A stretch of 24,197 nt of DNA from a virus. How positions within the stretch are numbered: position 1 is the first letter of the stretch; each line of letters begins with the position of its first letter. A model generated the notes under the pieces. That model saw nothing but the letters and a program-made list of their open reading frames with translations, was not told the DNA's origin and ran no database searches. Shown here piece by piece: positions 1 through 5,957 of this stretch. The position numbers were made by a program, and so were the translations under genes. Location: positions 1-24,197 of the IMG/VR virus record IMGVR_UViG_3300025525_000044. One strand, given 5' to 3'.

Positions 1-1299
1 ATGACAAAACGGATCAACTTCACCAGCGAGCGTATAGCCGGCTTCAGATGCCCGAAAGGCAAGCAGCAGGCGATCTACTGGGACGCCAAGGCGCCGGGGC
101 TGGGGCTGCGCGTCACGAAGGCGACGACAAAATCCTACATCTTCGAAACCCGCCTGCACGGCAAGACCCTGCGCATCACCATCGGCGACGTGCGCGCATG
201 GGCGATTGGCAAGGCGCAAACCGAAGCCCGGCGACTGAAAACTCTGACCGACCAGGGCATCGACCCGCGCCTGCTCGAAGTCGAAAAAGCCGCCGAGGCC
301 GAAACCAGGCGCAAGGAAATCGGCCGCCGCGCGACAACCGTTGCCGAGGCATGGGAGGCCTACGTCAAGGCACGCCGTCGCAGATGGAGCGACCGCCATC
401 TGGCCGACCATCGCAAGCTCGCGCATCCCGGCGGCGTAAATGCCGAGAAGGGCGACCGCCTGACCGAACCGGGCGCATTGGCCGCCCTGATGCCCCTGAA
501 ACTGGCCGGGCTTGACGCCGACCGGGTCGAGGCCTGGCTGCGCATCGAGGCGGAGCGGCGCCCGACACAAGCCGCCCTCGCCTATCGGCTGCTGCGCGCC
601 TTCCTCAACTGGTGCGCCGACAAAACCGACTATCGCGGCATCGCTGCCGCCGGCGCCTGCAAGGCCAGCATCGCCAAAGACGTGCTGCCGAAGAAGAACG
701 CCAAGACCGACTGCCTGCAAAAAGAGCAGCTGCCCGCCTGGTTCGCCACCGTACGCGCCATCGGCAACCCGGTCATTGCCGCCTACCTGCAAACCCTGCT
801 GCTGGTCGGTGCGCGCCGGGAGGAACTCGCCGGCCTGCAATGGGACGACATCGACTTCCGCTGGAATGCCCTGACCATCCACGACAAGGTGGAAGGCGAG
901 CGCACCATTCCGCTGACGCCCTATGTCGCTTCGCTGCTGGCTGCCCTGCCGCGCCGGAATGAATGGGTATTCTCAAGCCCCATGGCCGCCTCCGGCCGCC
1001 TGCAGGAACCGAGCATTCAGCATCGCCGGGCCTGCACCGTGGCCGGCATCGGCGTGACCCTGCACGGCCTGCGCCGCAGCTTCGCCAGCCTTGCCGAATG
1101 GACGGAAATGCCCGCCGGCGTGGTGGCGCAAATCATGGGCCACAAGCCGAGCGCCACCGCCGAGAAGCATTACAAGGTGCGCCCCCTCGACCTGCTGCGC
1201 CTCTGGCACGGCAAGTACGAAGCATGGCTTCTCGAACAGGCCGGCATCGCGCAACCCGCCGCAAACGCCGAAAGCCTGCGGCTGGTCGGCGCGGCATGA
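1..1299 (+). CDS. Tyrosine-recombinase integrase (P4-type, DUF4102 N-terminus)
   Basis: This 432-residue protein should catalyse site-specific integration and excision of the element. Residues 1-95 resemble the N-terminal arm-binding domain of P4-type integrases (the APGLGLRVT and TLRITIGD strands). Residues 110-215 form the helical core-binding domain, and 235-400 the catalytic domain. Catalytic residues are visible: Arg272 in GARREEL, His355 and Arg358 in HGLRR, His381 in GHK and the nucleophile Tyr391 in EKHYKV, so the active site looks complete. The ATG is the first base of the window, so its ribosome site cannot be seen and a start further upstream is possible. It lies directly upstream of higBA. 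Given the proposed boundary at 5604, it most likely belongs to the plus-strand element and not to the Mu-like phage. Length and motifs are normal for the family. Confidence 0.95.
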   Translation: MTKRINFTSERIAGFRCPKGKQQAIYWDAKAPGLGLRVTKATTKSYIFETRLHGKTLRITIGDVRAWAIGKAQTEARRLKTLTDQGIDPRLLEVEKAAEAETRRKEIGRRATTVAEAWEAYVKARRRRWSDRHLADHRKLAHPGGVNAEKGDRLTEPGALAALMPLKLAGLDADRVEAWLRIEAERRPTQAALAYRLLRAFLNWCADKTDYRGIAAAGACKASIAKDVLPKKNAKTDCLQKEQLPAWFATVRAIGNPVIAAYLQTLLLVGARREELAGLQWDDIDFRWNALTIHDKVEGERTIPLTPYVASLLAALPRRNEWVFSSPMAASGRLQEPSIQHRRACTVAGIGVTLHGLRRSFASLAEWTEMPAGVVAQIMGHKPSATAEKHYKVRPLDLLRLWHGKYEAWLLEQAGIAQPAANAESLRLVGAA

Positions 1300-1303
1300 A
1301 CGA

Positions 1304-1332
1304 TTGCATTCTGTAAAACATCGTTATACACT
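1304..1332 (+). promoter_or_regulatory. Predicted sigma70-type promoter of higBA
   Basis: TTGCAT (1304-1309) and TACACT (1327-1332) are separated by 17 bp. A start point about 7 bp downstream would fall at the HigB ATG (1338), so the mRNA may be leaderless; no Shine-Dalgarno sequence precedes that ATG. The palindrome at 1312-1330 fills the spacer and overlaps the -10 box. Confidence 0.5.
1312..1330 (+). promoter_or_regulatory. Palindromic operator, probable HigA site
   Basis: This is an imperfect 19-bp inverted repeat with arms TGTAaAAC and GTTaTACA, centred on 1321; 14 of 19 positions match the reverse complement. It lies between the predicted -35 and -10 boxes of higBA. HigA antitoxins usually repress their own operon by binding such palindromes. 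The assignment is inferred from position and symmetry. Confidence 0.5.
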
Positions 1333-1337
1333 TTGAC

Positions 1338-1616
1338 ATGATCAGAAGCTTCCGTCACAAGGGCATCGAGCGTTTCTTCAAGACGGGATCGAAGGCCGGC
1401 ATACAGGCGCAGCAGGCTAACCGGCTGCGCATCATGCTGACACGATTGGACGTGGCCAACCGCCCCGAAGACATGGACGCGCCGGGATGGGGGCTTCACC
1501 CCCTGAAAGGCAACCTCGCCGGCCATTGGGCCGTTTCGGTAAGCGGCAATTGGCGCATGACCTTCGCCTTCGAAGGCGCCGATGCCGTGCTGGTCGATTA
1601 TCAGGACTACCACTAG
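1338..1616 (+). CDS. higB: HigB-type toxin (RelE superfamily mRNA interferase)
   Basis: This 92-residue protein has the pattern of the HigB / plasmid-maintenance killer family: an N-terminal IRSFRHKGIERFF segment, a central helical region, the conserved GLHPLKGNLAGHWAVSVSGN strand pair and a C-terminal YQDYH. HigB proteins cleave mRNA at the ribosome and are neutralised by HigA. The toxin precedes the antitoxin, the usual order for higBA and the reverse of most toxin-antitoxin operons. The length is normal and nothing looks broken. No ribosome site precedes the ATG, which fits a leaderless transcript from the promoter at 1304-1332. Its role here is probably to stabilise the integrated element. 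Confidence 0.92.
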   Translation: MIRSFRHKGIERFFKTGSKAGIQAQQANRLRIMLTRLDVANRPEDMDAPGWGLHPLKGNLAGHWAVSVSGNWRMTFAFEGADAVLVDYQDYH

Positions 1617-1629
1617 AGGAACCGCAATT

Positions 1630-1914
1630 ATGTCCAGAATGCACAATCCCGCGCACCCCGGCGAAGTGCTGCGCGAATTCCTGCCAGGGAACATGACCGT
1701 TACCGAAGCGGCGCAACGCCTCGGCATTTCGCGCGTCATGCTCTCGCGGGTGCTCAACGGCCGCTCGGCAATGACCGCCGACATGGCCATCCGTGTCGGC
1801 CTGCTCACCCGCACCACGCCGGAATCGTGGCTGACCAACCAGGTGCAATGGGACTTGTGGCAAAGCAGCCGCAAGCCGAAGCCCAAGGTGCAACCGCTGC
1901 AGCGGGCCGCCTGA
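1630..1914 (+). CDS. higA: HigA antitoxin (XRE-family HTH)
   Basis: This 94-residue DNA-binding antitoxin partners HigB. The N-terminal NPAHPGEVLREF signature and an XRE helix-turn-helix (about residues 22-45, containing TEAAQRLGISRVMLSRVLNG) are typical of HigA. The ATG at 1630 is preferred over an upstream in-frame ATG at 1582 for two reasons: AGAGGA at 1615-1620 lies 9 bp before it, and the longer form would run 48 bases into higB. The gap from the higB stop is 13 bases, so the two genes are co-transcribed. HigA should bind HigB and repress the operon at 1312-1330. A basic tail (KPKPK) follows the HTH. Confidence 0.92.
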   Translation: MSRMHNPAHPGEVLREFLPGNMTVTEAAQRLGISRVMLSRVLNGRSAMTADMAIRVGLLTRTTPESWLTNQVQWDLWQSSRKPKPKVQPLQRAA

Positions 1915-2012
1915 CCGACTCACGCCGCGCCTAGCCCGACGGGGCGAATACCGGGCACCTTCCCCGGCCGGCGCGGCACCTGCATGAAGGGCCGCATTGG
2001 AAGGAATGCGAC

Positions 2013-2888
2013 ATGAGCAACGACAAGAAAACAACAGGTAAGGCACCGCGCCCGGTAGTGCTGCCGGACGGCACTGTTTTTACGGCATACGGCGTTGTAA
2101 CAAGAGCGTCGCCTCCGATCACACCGACCAGTGGACGCGGAACATCTCCTGGCGAGCGCCGGAAGCCTGCCACCACGCCGGATTGGAGCGAATGGCGTTA
2201 CATCCCGAAGGTTGAAGTCTGGCAGGCATGCGCGCTGTCACTCAATCTTGATCCTCATTCGCTAGAGAAGCGGCGCTATGAGCGCATGAGCGAATCCAGC
2301 CCGGTGCCCTACTTCGAGGACAGCAGTTTTCCGAGCAAAACAATCCGCGACGAATTCAACAAACGGCGGCGAATGCTGATAGCGAACCTGCCGAATAATC
2401 CCGCTTTCTCGTTTCGCAATATCCTCGCCAATGGATGTAGCAATGTCGCTCTTGCTGAGTTCACAACATGGGCCTTGTCTATCGGCTGGAACATTCCGCC
2501 CGAATTGGCGGCGATGGCGCAGAAGCCGGGAGCACCGTCAGTTGCACCAATACCGCAACAAAGCAACGGCCATGAGGCAGTGATGCAACCGGTGGACTCA
2601 GAATCGACTAACCCCCGCACACGCGAGTCCATTGGCAGTGAACCGCTTATGAAAGCTGGACGAAATTCCGCTGACAGTGTTGTCAAATGGGTCAAGTATC
2701 AGGCTCGTGAACTGGTTAAGGAGAACGACAGAGGCAAAGACCTCGCTGAAAGAATTCGCCTTCTTGCCGAGAAAAATAAATACGAAAGCGAGCGTGGGAA
2801 GTTATCGATCCATCGCATCGTCAAATTGCTACCGGCAGGGATCACTGGGGGCAGAGAAAAAAACACTGGGAGACCAAAAAATAATTAG
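2013..2888 (+). CDS. Hypothetical protein with IPKVEVWQACALSLN motif
   Basis: This is a 291-residue soluble protein of unknown function. Residues 58-165 contain the most family-like part: W-x-x-IPKVEVWQACALSLNLDP followed by a helical region ending in ALSIGWNIPPELA. I have a general memory of this pattern in phage and integrative-element hypotheticals, but cannot name a function. Residues 165-205 are a low-complexity linker rich in Pro, Ser and Gln. The C-terminus (215-291) is charged and helical, ending in a basic KNTGRPKNN tail that could contact nucleic acid. GGAAGGA at 1999-2005, 7 bases before the ATG, supports the start. The second half is more AT-rich than neighbouring genes, which suggests a separate origin. 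No signal peptide or membrane segment is seen. Confidence 0.75.
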   Translation: MSNDKKTTGKAPRPVVLPDGTVFTAYGVVTRASPPITPTSGRGTSPGERRKPATTPDWSEWRYIPKVEVWQACALSLNLDPHSLEKRRYERMSESSPVPYFEDSSFPSKTIRDEFNKRRRMLIANLPNNPAFSFRNILANGCSNVALAEFTTWALSIGWNIPPELAAMAQKPGAPSVAPIPQQSNGHEAVMQPVDSESTNPRTRESIGSEPLMKAGRNSADSVVKWVKYQARELVKENDRGKDLAERIRLLAEKNKYESERGKLSIHRIVKLLPAGITGGREKNTGRPKNN

Positions 2889-2998
2889 GCATGCCGATTT
2901 AATTCAGTGCCAATTCGCTATGCCGAATATTCGATCAACGCGAAAGCCAGTCTGGGAGCGGGTTTCAACGATATCCAGGTAAATCTGTTTTTGTATTG

Positions 2999-3016
2999 AT
3001 TGGTATATATGCCAAT
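2999..3016 (+). promoter_or_regulatory. Palindrome over an extended -10 promoter before the HTH gene
   Basis: ATTGGTATATATGCCAAT is an 18-bp inverted repeat with one mismatched pair. It contains TGGTATATA, which fits an extended -10 element (TGn followed by a TATAAT-like box), and it lies about 70 bp before the HTH gene. A repressor or the HTH protein itself could bind here. The gene-free stretch 2889-3086 is AT-rich. It also holds the perfect palindrome CGAATATTCG (2924-2933) and two copies of ATGCCGA (2891, 2920). I see no gene in it. Confidence 0.4.
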
Positions 3017-3086
3017 TTTTCAATGAACCATCAACGCACCGATAACGGCAATCCCGCCAAGGTGCATTTCTCTCAAAGGAGGAATG

Positions 3087-3305
3087 ATGGTTACGGAAAA
3101 CTTCCCCGCATTAGCCGCCGTCGCCAATGGACGCGACACACTACCAACTCACGACGCCGCTGTAGCAATCAACCGCGCCGACCAGACCTTGCGCAAGTGG
3201 GCCTGCCTGGGCAATGGGCCGCTCCGCCCGATCCGCATTAACGGGCGTCTCGCCTGGCGCGTCGCCGACCTTCAAAAGTTGTTACTTGAAGGGAGCGCGC
3301 AATGA
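3087..3305 (+). CDS. Small winged-HTH regulator (AlpA/excisionase-like)
   Basis: This 72-residue protein has a helix-turn-helix at about residues 20-41 (THDAAVAINRADQTLRKWAC), then a short wing (RPIRINGRLAWRV) and a final helix. That is the layout of MerR/AlpA-type excisionases and activators. Such proteins sit before replication genes in P4-like elements and can control both excision and the operon. Two ATG codons are adjacent at 3084 and 3087. AAAGGAGG (3075-3082) ends 1 base before the first and 4 before the second, so 3087 is preferred. Its end overlaps the next ATG by 4 bases (ATGA). Specific function is inferred from fold and position. Confidence 0.75.
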   Translation: MVTENFPALAAVANGRDTLPTHDAAVAINRADQTLRKWACLGNGPLRPIRINGRLAWRVADLQKLLLEGSAQ

Positions 3306-3511
3306 AGCCGCGCAACCATTTCGAAGCCATCCGCGCCGGCGCGTACGATGCGATTGATGACGCCATCCGCAACGCCACCTCCTGCCCTACGGCCGATTTT
3401 TTCTGGGCGGTAAAAGAGGGCGTGCGCGAAGCGGTTGAAAGGGCGATTTTAATTCATGGCGATGATGCCCTGAGAGCGTTAAGCAATTTTGCGACGAAGG
3501 GCGACAAATGA
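3302..3511 (+). CDS. Small hypothetical protein
   Basis: This 69-residue protein is predicted to be mostly helical and mildly acidic, without membrane segments. It contains one Cys and a repeated Ala/Asp/Glu pattern (AYDAIDDAIRNA, VREAVERAIL). No family is recognised. It overlaps the HTH gene upstream and the ATPase gene downstream by ATGA at each end, so the three genes are probably translationally coupled. This argues that it is a real gene with a role in replication or its control. Confidence 0.65.
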   Translation: MKPRNHFEAIRAGAYDAIDDAIRNATSCPTADFFWAVKEGVREAVERAILIHGDDALRALSNFATKGDK

Positions 3512-4950
3512 CCGCTACCGCCCTCGCTCCCGGCCTGCATGGGCCGATCATGCCCCCAGCCGTCGCAATCGCGCGCGGCATCGCCCGCAACGTCCGCCAC
3601 CCAAAATTCGGCCGTGGCCGAGTGCTTCGAGCCGATGATCGCGTCGCCCGCATCGAGTTTGCCGACCATGGCGTCAAGGATATGTCTCTCGAAGTCGCAG
3701 CCCTTGAAGTTGTTGATGCGACTGATGCTGATTGCCTCAAATCCCCCACAGCAAGCGCAAAGCCCAAGCCAAAGGCATTGCCCTATGTCGCGGCGAAAAA
3801 CCCGCCAGCGGCCGATTCTGCCGGTCGTATCGCCTACCGCCGCGCATCGGACATTCAGGCCAAGCCGATCAACTGGCTATGGCAGGGCCGCATAGCACGC
3901 GGTAAGGTCACCATGGTGGCAGGCAATCCCGGACTTGGTAAGTCGCAAGTGACAGGGGCGGACATGGCCGCCACAGTTACGACTGGCGGCGCATGGCCAG
4001 ACGGGAGCTGCTGCGAACGCGGCAACGTCGCGCTCCTCTCGGCGGAGGATGACCCGGAGGATACGGGGCGCCCCCGGCTGGAAGCGGCCGGCGCTGACCT
4101 GTCGCGGGTATTCGTTCTCGATGCCGTGGTGGAAGCCTTCAATGCCGAGGGCGGAGAGATCAAGCGCGCCTTCAATCTCAAAACCGACCTTGCCCGGCTC
4201 GGGCGCATGCTCGACGAAATCGGCGGCGCTGCCATGATCGTTATCGACCCGATAACCGCCTATCTCGGAGAGACCGACAGCCACAAGAACGCCGAGATAC
4301 GCGCGCTGCTGTCGCCGTTGTCTGATCTGGCGGCGAAGCATGGCGCGGCCGTCGTTTGTGTCTCGCACCTGAATAAATCCGCTGGTGGCGAAGCACTGAT
4401 GCGCGTTACAGGAAGTCTTGCCTTCGTCGCGGCGTCGCGCGCTGCCTTCATTGTGGCGAAAGACCCGGAGAACGACGCGCGCCGGCTATTTCTGCCGATG
4501 AAGAACAACATTGGCAACGACCGAAGCGGGCTCGCCTTCAAGGTTGAATCGGCGCAAGTGAAAAGCCCGGCGGGACTGATTGAGACTTCGCGCATTGTAT
4601 GGGAGCCCGATCCCGTGGTCATGACCGCCGACGAGGCCATGCAACCCCAAGGCGACCCGGAAGAACGAAGCGCCATGGACGATGCTCGGCAATTCCTGCT
4701 CGGCCTGCTGGCCGATGGCCCGGTCAGGGCGGGGCAGATCAAATCCGATGCCGACGGGGCCGGCTTCAATTGGCGAACCATTCAAAGGGCGGCTGATAGG
4801 CTGAATATCGAACGCCACAAGGACGGCATGCGCGGCGGCTGGACGTGGAAACTACCCCCGAAGATGACAAGCACCCCCGAAGATGACAGACATAAAACGG
4901 TGTCGCCTTCGGGAAGTCTTGTCACCTTCGGGACGGATGGGGAGGATTGA
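3508..4950 (+). CDS. RepA-like AAA_25/RecA-fold ATPase with N-terminal Tudor-like domain
   Basis: This 480-residue ATPase resembles the RepA/AAA_25 helicase-loader or hexameric helicase group found in phages and mobile elements. It has Walker A AGNPGLGKS (138-146, Lys145), Walker B AMIVIDPI (242-249, Asp247) and a sensor-like SHLNK (286-290). Residues 390-447 look like a winged helix. Unusually, residues 28-70 match the C-terminal Tudor-like domain of UvrD/PcrA (VRHPKFGRGRVL, then IEFADHGVK and an ALEVV end), a module that contacts RNA polymerase. A flexible Pro/Lys linker joins the domains. The last 30 residues are low-complexity and are encoded by inverted repeats (4857-4932). The ATG overlaps the upstream stop. 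A likely role is replication of the excised element. A purely regulatory role is possible. Confidence 0.88.
   Translation: MTATALAPGLHGPIMPPAVAIARGIARNVRHPKFGRGRVLRADDRVARIEFADHGVKDMSLEVAALEVVDATDADCLKSPTASAKPKPKALPYVAAKNPPAADSAGRIAYRRASDIQAKPINWLWQGRIARGKVTMVAGNPGLGKSQVTGADMAATVTTGGAWPDGSCCERGNVALLSAEDDPEDTGRPRLEAAGADLSRVFVLDAVVEAFNAEGGEIKRAFNLKTDLARLGRMLDEIGGAAMIVIDPITAYLGETDSHKNAEIRALLSPLSDLAAKHGAAVVCVSHLNKSAGGEALMRVTGSLAFVAASRAAFIVAKDPENDARRLFLPMKNNIGNDRSGLAFKVESAQVKSPAGLIETSRIVWEPDPVVMTADEAMQPQGDPEERSAMDDARQFLLGLLADGPVRAGQIKSDADGAGFNWRTIQRAADRLNIERHKDGMRGGWTWKLPPKMTSTPEDDRHKTVSPSGSLVTFGTDGED
4857..4932 (+). repeat. Four 13-bp repeats, two in each orientation
   Basis: CCCGAAGATGACA occurs at 4857-4869 and 4876-4888. 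Inverted near-copies follow: TGTCGCCTTCGGG at 4901-4913 and TGTCACCTTCGGG at 4920-4932. The two direct copies lie in a longer exact 16-bp repeat (4854, 4873) with a 19-bp period; the inverted copies are also 19 bp apart. Copies 2 and 3 can pair, and copies 1 and 4 can pair outside them, giving nested hairpins. They encode the low-complexity tail of the ATPase. They may be iteron-like origin sites or an RNA structure. Confidence 0.7.
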
Positions 4951-4952
4951 GC

Positions 4953-5363
4953 GTGCGGAAAGTTGACCGCCCCGTTCCCTTCCCGTGGCCGTCAAGCGCC
5001 TATCGTGACGAATTCAAACGCCTGCGCCATCTCGGGCACTCGACATTCTGGGCACGCCATCTAATTCGCGACGCGAACCACAGGGCCCGCCTGTTCCCCC
5101 TTAAAGGCGAGAAGTGCGAAGCCTATGCCCGAAGTACCGGCAAGCCCTGCCAGGCCCCTGCAATGACCAATGGCCGCTGCAAGCTGCATGGTGGATTCTC
5201 GACCGGCCCAACGACGCCGGAAGGGAAAGCCAAGGCCTTGGCCGTCATCGGCCAGAAACCGTTTTCCATGGAGCGCACGCCCGGCAAACGCGGCAAGATT
5301 AGGCTCGAATCTCTCCTGCCCCCGCGCGCGTCATGGAGAGCGAAAAGCGCCAATAGCCGCTAA
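4953..5363 (+). CDS. HGGxSTGP-motif protein with Cys/His cluster
   Basis: This 136-residue protein of unknown function is from a family common in prophages and integrative elements. The recognisable part (about residues 52-98) is C-x10-C-x9-C-x2-H (Cys55, Cys66, Cys76, His79) followed by HGGFSTGPTTPEGKAKAL. The Cys/His spacing suggests a small metal-binding knuckle. The N-terminus carries basic and aromatic residues, and the C-terminus is basic and probably disordered. A GTG start at 4953 is chosen because GGAGG (4941-4945) lies 7 bases before it. A TTG at 4947 overlapping the ATPase stop is the alternative but sits too close to that site. Co-transcription with the ATPase is likely. Confidence 0.75.
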   Translation: MRKVDRPVPFPWPSSAYRDEFKRLRHLGHSTFWARHLIRDANHRARLFPLKGEKCEAYARSTGKPCQAPAMTNGRCKLHGGFSTGPTTPEGKAKALAVIGQKPFSMERTPGKRGKIRLESLLPPRASWRAKSANSR

Positions 5364-5530
5364 CCGCACCCGGCGGGGGTTCCGTACTGTTTGCCGCTGC
5401 GCTTTCGAGATACCCCCCGGGGCATGCGTTGCCGTACCCGTCGGTTTCCTTCTACTCTGCACCCGCCAAGCCGATGATGCCCCCGGCACCCCCTCGGCGA
5501 GGGAAGGGGCATAGCGCAATTTCACGCTGA
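5360..5530 (+). other. Ash-like reading frame without a start codon
   Basis: The frame reads 56 codons with the pattern I associate with the phage P4 Ash family: a GSVLFAAALSRYPPGHALP segment, then PSVSFYSAPAKPMMPPAP. It opens after a TAG at 5354-5356 and contains no ATG, GTG or TTG before residue 24, so a normal start is not visible. It sits directly downstream of the HGG gene in the -1 frame. Either the conserved feature is the nucleotide sequence (a structured RNA), or this is the decayed end of a gene. CCCTC-GGC-GAGGG (5491-5503) is a small hairpin inside it. From here to 5603 I see no other gene. Confidence 0.4.
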
Positions 5531-5610
5531 TCTTCGACCCCCTCCCCCCCCGGCCCTTCCTTGCCCTGAAAGTCAGCCCCCACAGGACGGCGAGTCGCAC
5601 GAATGTAAGG

Positions 5611-5651
5611 CCGCGCGCGTTTTGGCACTATTTTGCGCGACTTTTGGCACT
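5611..5651 (-). repeat. Two 22-bp-period direct repeats at the putative Mu-like right end
   Basis: GCGCGnnTTTTGGCACT occurs at 5613-5629 and 5635-5651, exactly 22 bp apart, with 15 of 17 positions identical. They start about 10 bp inside a TG (5604) that could be the terminal dinucleotide; the phage strand leaving the element would end in CA. Adjacent MuA-binding sites in Mu have a similar 22-bp layout. The five bases outside, ACGAA (5599-5603), would be one copy of the target duplication. Confidence 0.5.
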
Positions 5652-5756
5652 GCCGCCAAGCCTTTCCACGGCCACCTGGAAGTAATGCTCGCTAGCCTCG
5701 ATTCCGACGAACTGTTTGCCCTGCTGTAACGCAGCCGCGCCGGTGGTCGCCGACCA
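5628..5756 (-). pseudogene. C-terminal remnant of a DNA N6/N4 methyltransferase
   Basis: The minus-strand frame ending at TAG 5628-5630 reads SATTGAAALQQGKQFVGIE, then ASEHYFQVAVERL. This matches the motif I end and C-terminal helix of beta-class adenine or cytosine-N4 methyltransferases (usual form: GSGTTG-x-AAL-x-x-G-x-x-FIGIE, then YF-x-x-A-x-x-RL). Only about 42 residues remain. Upstream in the same frame the similarity stops near 5756 and a stop codon lies at 5796-5798. The catalytic DPPY/NPPY motif is absent, so the product cannot be active. It lies beside the phage right end, where Mu has its modification gene. Confidence 0.55.
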
Positions 5757-5865
5757 GCCAAGCGCAATGGTACGGATAGGCCGGGTGCGGTCGCTTCACG
5801 AAGCGGTGCTGCAAGCGGGCGCTGAACCTCTTCGGATCGCAGACGATAGCCAGTTTGGCGTTCAT
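5692..5865 (-). CDS. Small hypothetical protein, possibly a damaged gene start
   Basis: The product is a 57-residue basic protein beginning MNAKLAIVCDPKRFSARL. The ATG at 5865 has a good ribosome site (GAGGGG, 5 bases upstream) and overlaps the stop of the preceding tiny gene as ATGA, which supports real translation. From about residue 36 it overlaps the methyltransferase remnant in another frame, so its own C-terminus may be a read-out created by a deletion. No family is recognised. The first 35 residues may be the only original part. Confidence 0.45.
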   Translation of the reverse strand: MNAKLAIVCDPKRFSARLQHRFVKRPHPAYPYHCAWLVGDHRRGCVTAGQTVRRNRG

Positions 5866-5957
5866 GGTTTCCCCTCTTCCCCAAAGTGGATGCAGGCGCC
5901 GACCAGCGGCCCAAGAAGGGCGCTGGCGACGCACCAGGCGATGAACAGCCAGATCAC
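5862..5957 (-). CDS. Tiny single-pass membrane protein (31 aa)
   Basis: The product begins MIWLFIAWCVASALLGPLVG and ends GEEGKP. It has one hydrophobic segment (residues 2-23) and a short charged tail. The GTG start at 5957 overlaps the stop of the fibre-assembly gene as GTGA, and its own stop overlaps the next ATG as ATGA. Such double coupling is unlikely by chance. It could be a small holin-like or regulatory membrane peptide, but nothing in the sequence decides. Confidence 0.5.
   Translation of the reverse strand: MIWLFIAWCVASALLGPLVGACIHFGEEGKP

Larger units (their letters stand above)
1..5603 (+). mobile_element. Integrative element with tyrosine integrase (visible part)
   Basis: All genes from the integrase to the Ash-like frame run on the plus strand and form a compact accessory set: integrase, toxin-antitoxin, HTH regulator, RepA-like ATPase and HGG-motif protein. 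This is typical of P4-like satellites and small integrative elements. The left edge is cut by the window, so attL and any tRNA target cannot be seen. The right edge is set at the putative Mu-like terminus at 5604. More of the element may continue on the far side of the Mu-like prophage if that prophage inserted into it. Confidence 0.6.

Noticed and set aside
5340-5365. Programmed -1 frameshift from the HGG gene into the Ash-like frame
   Set aside because: The frames are in the right relation, but no slippery heptamer is present near the short overlap at 5357-5360.
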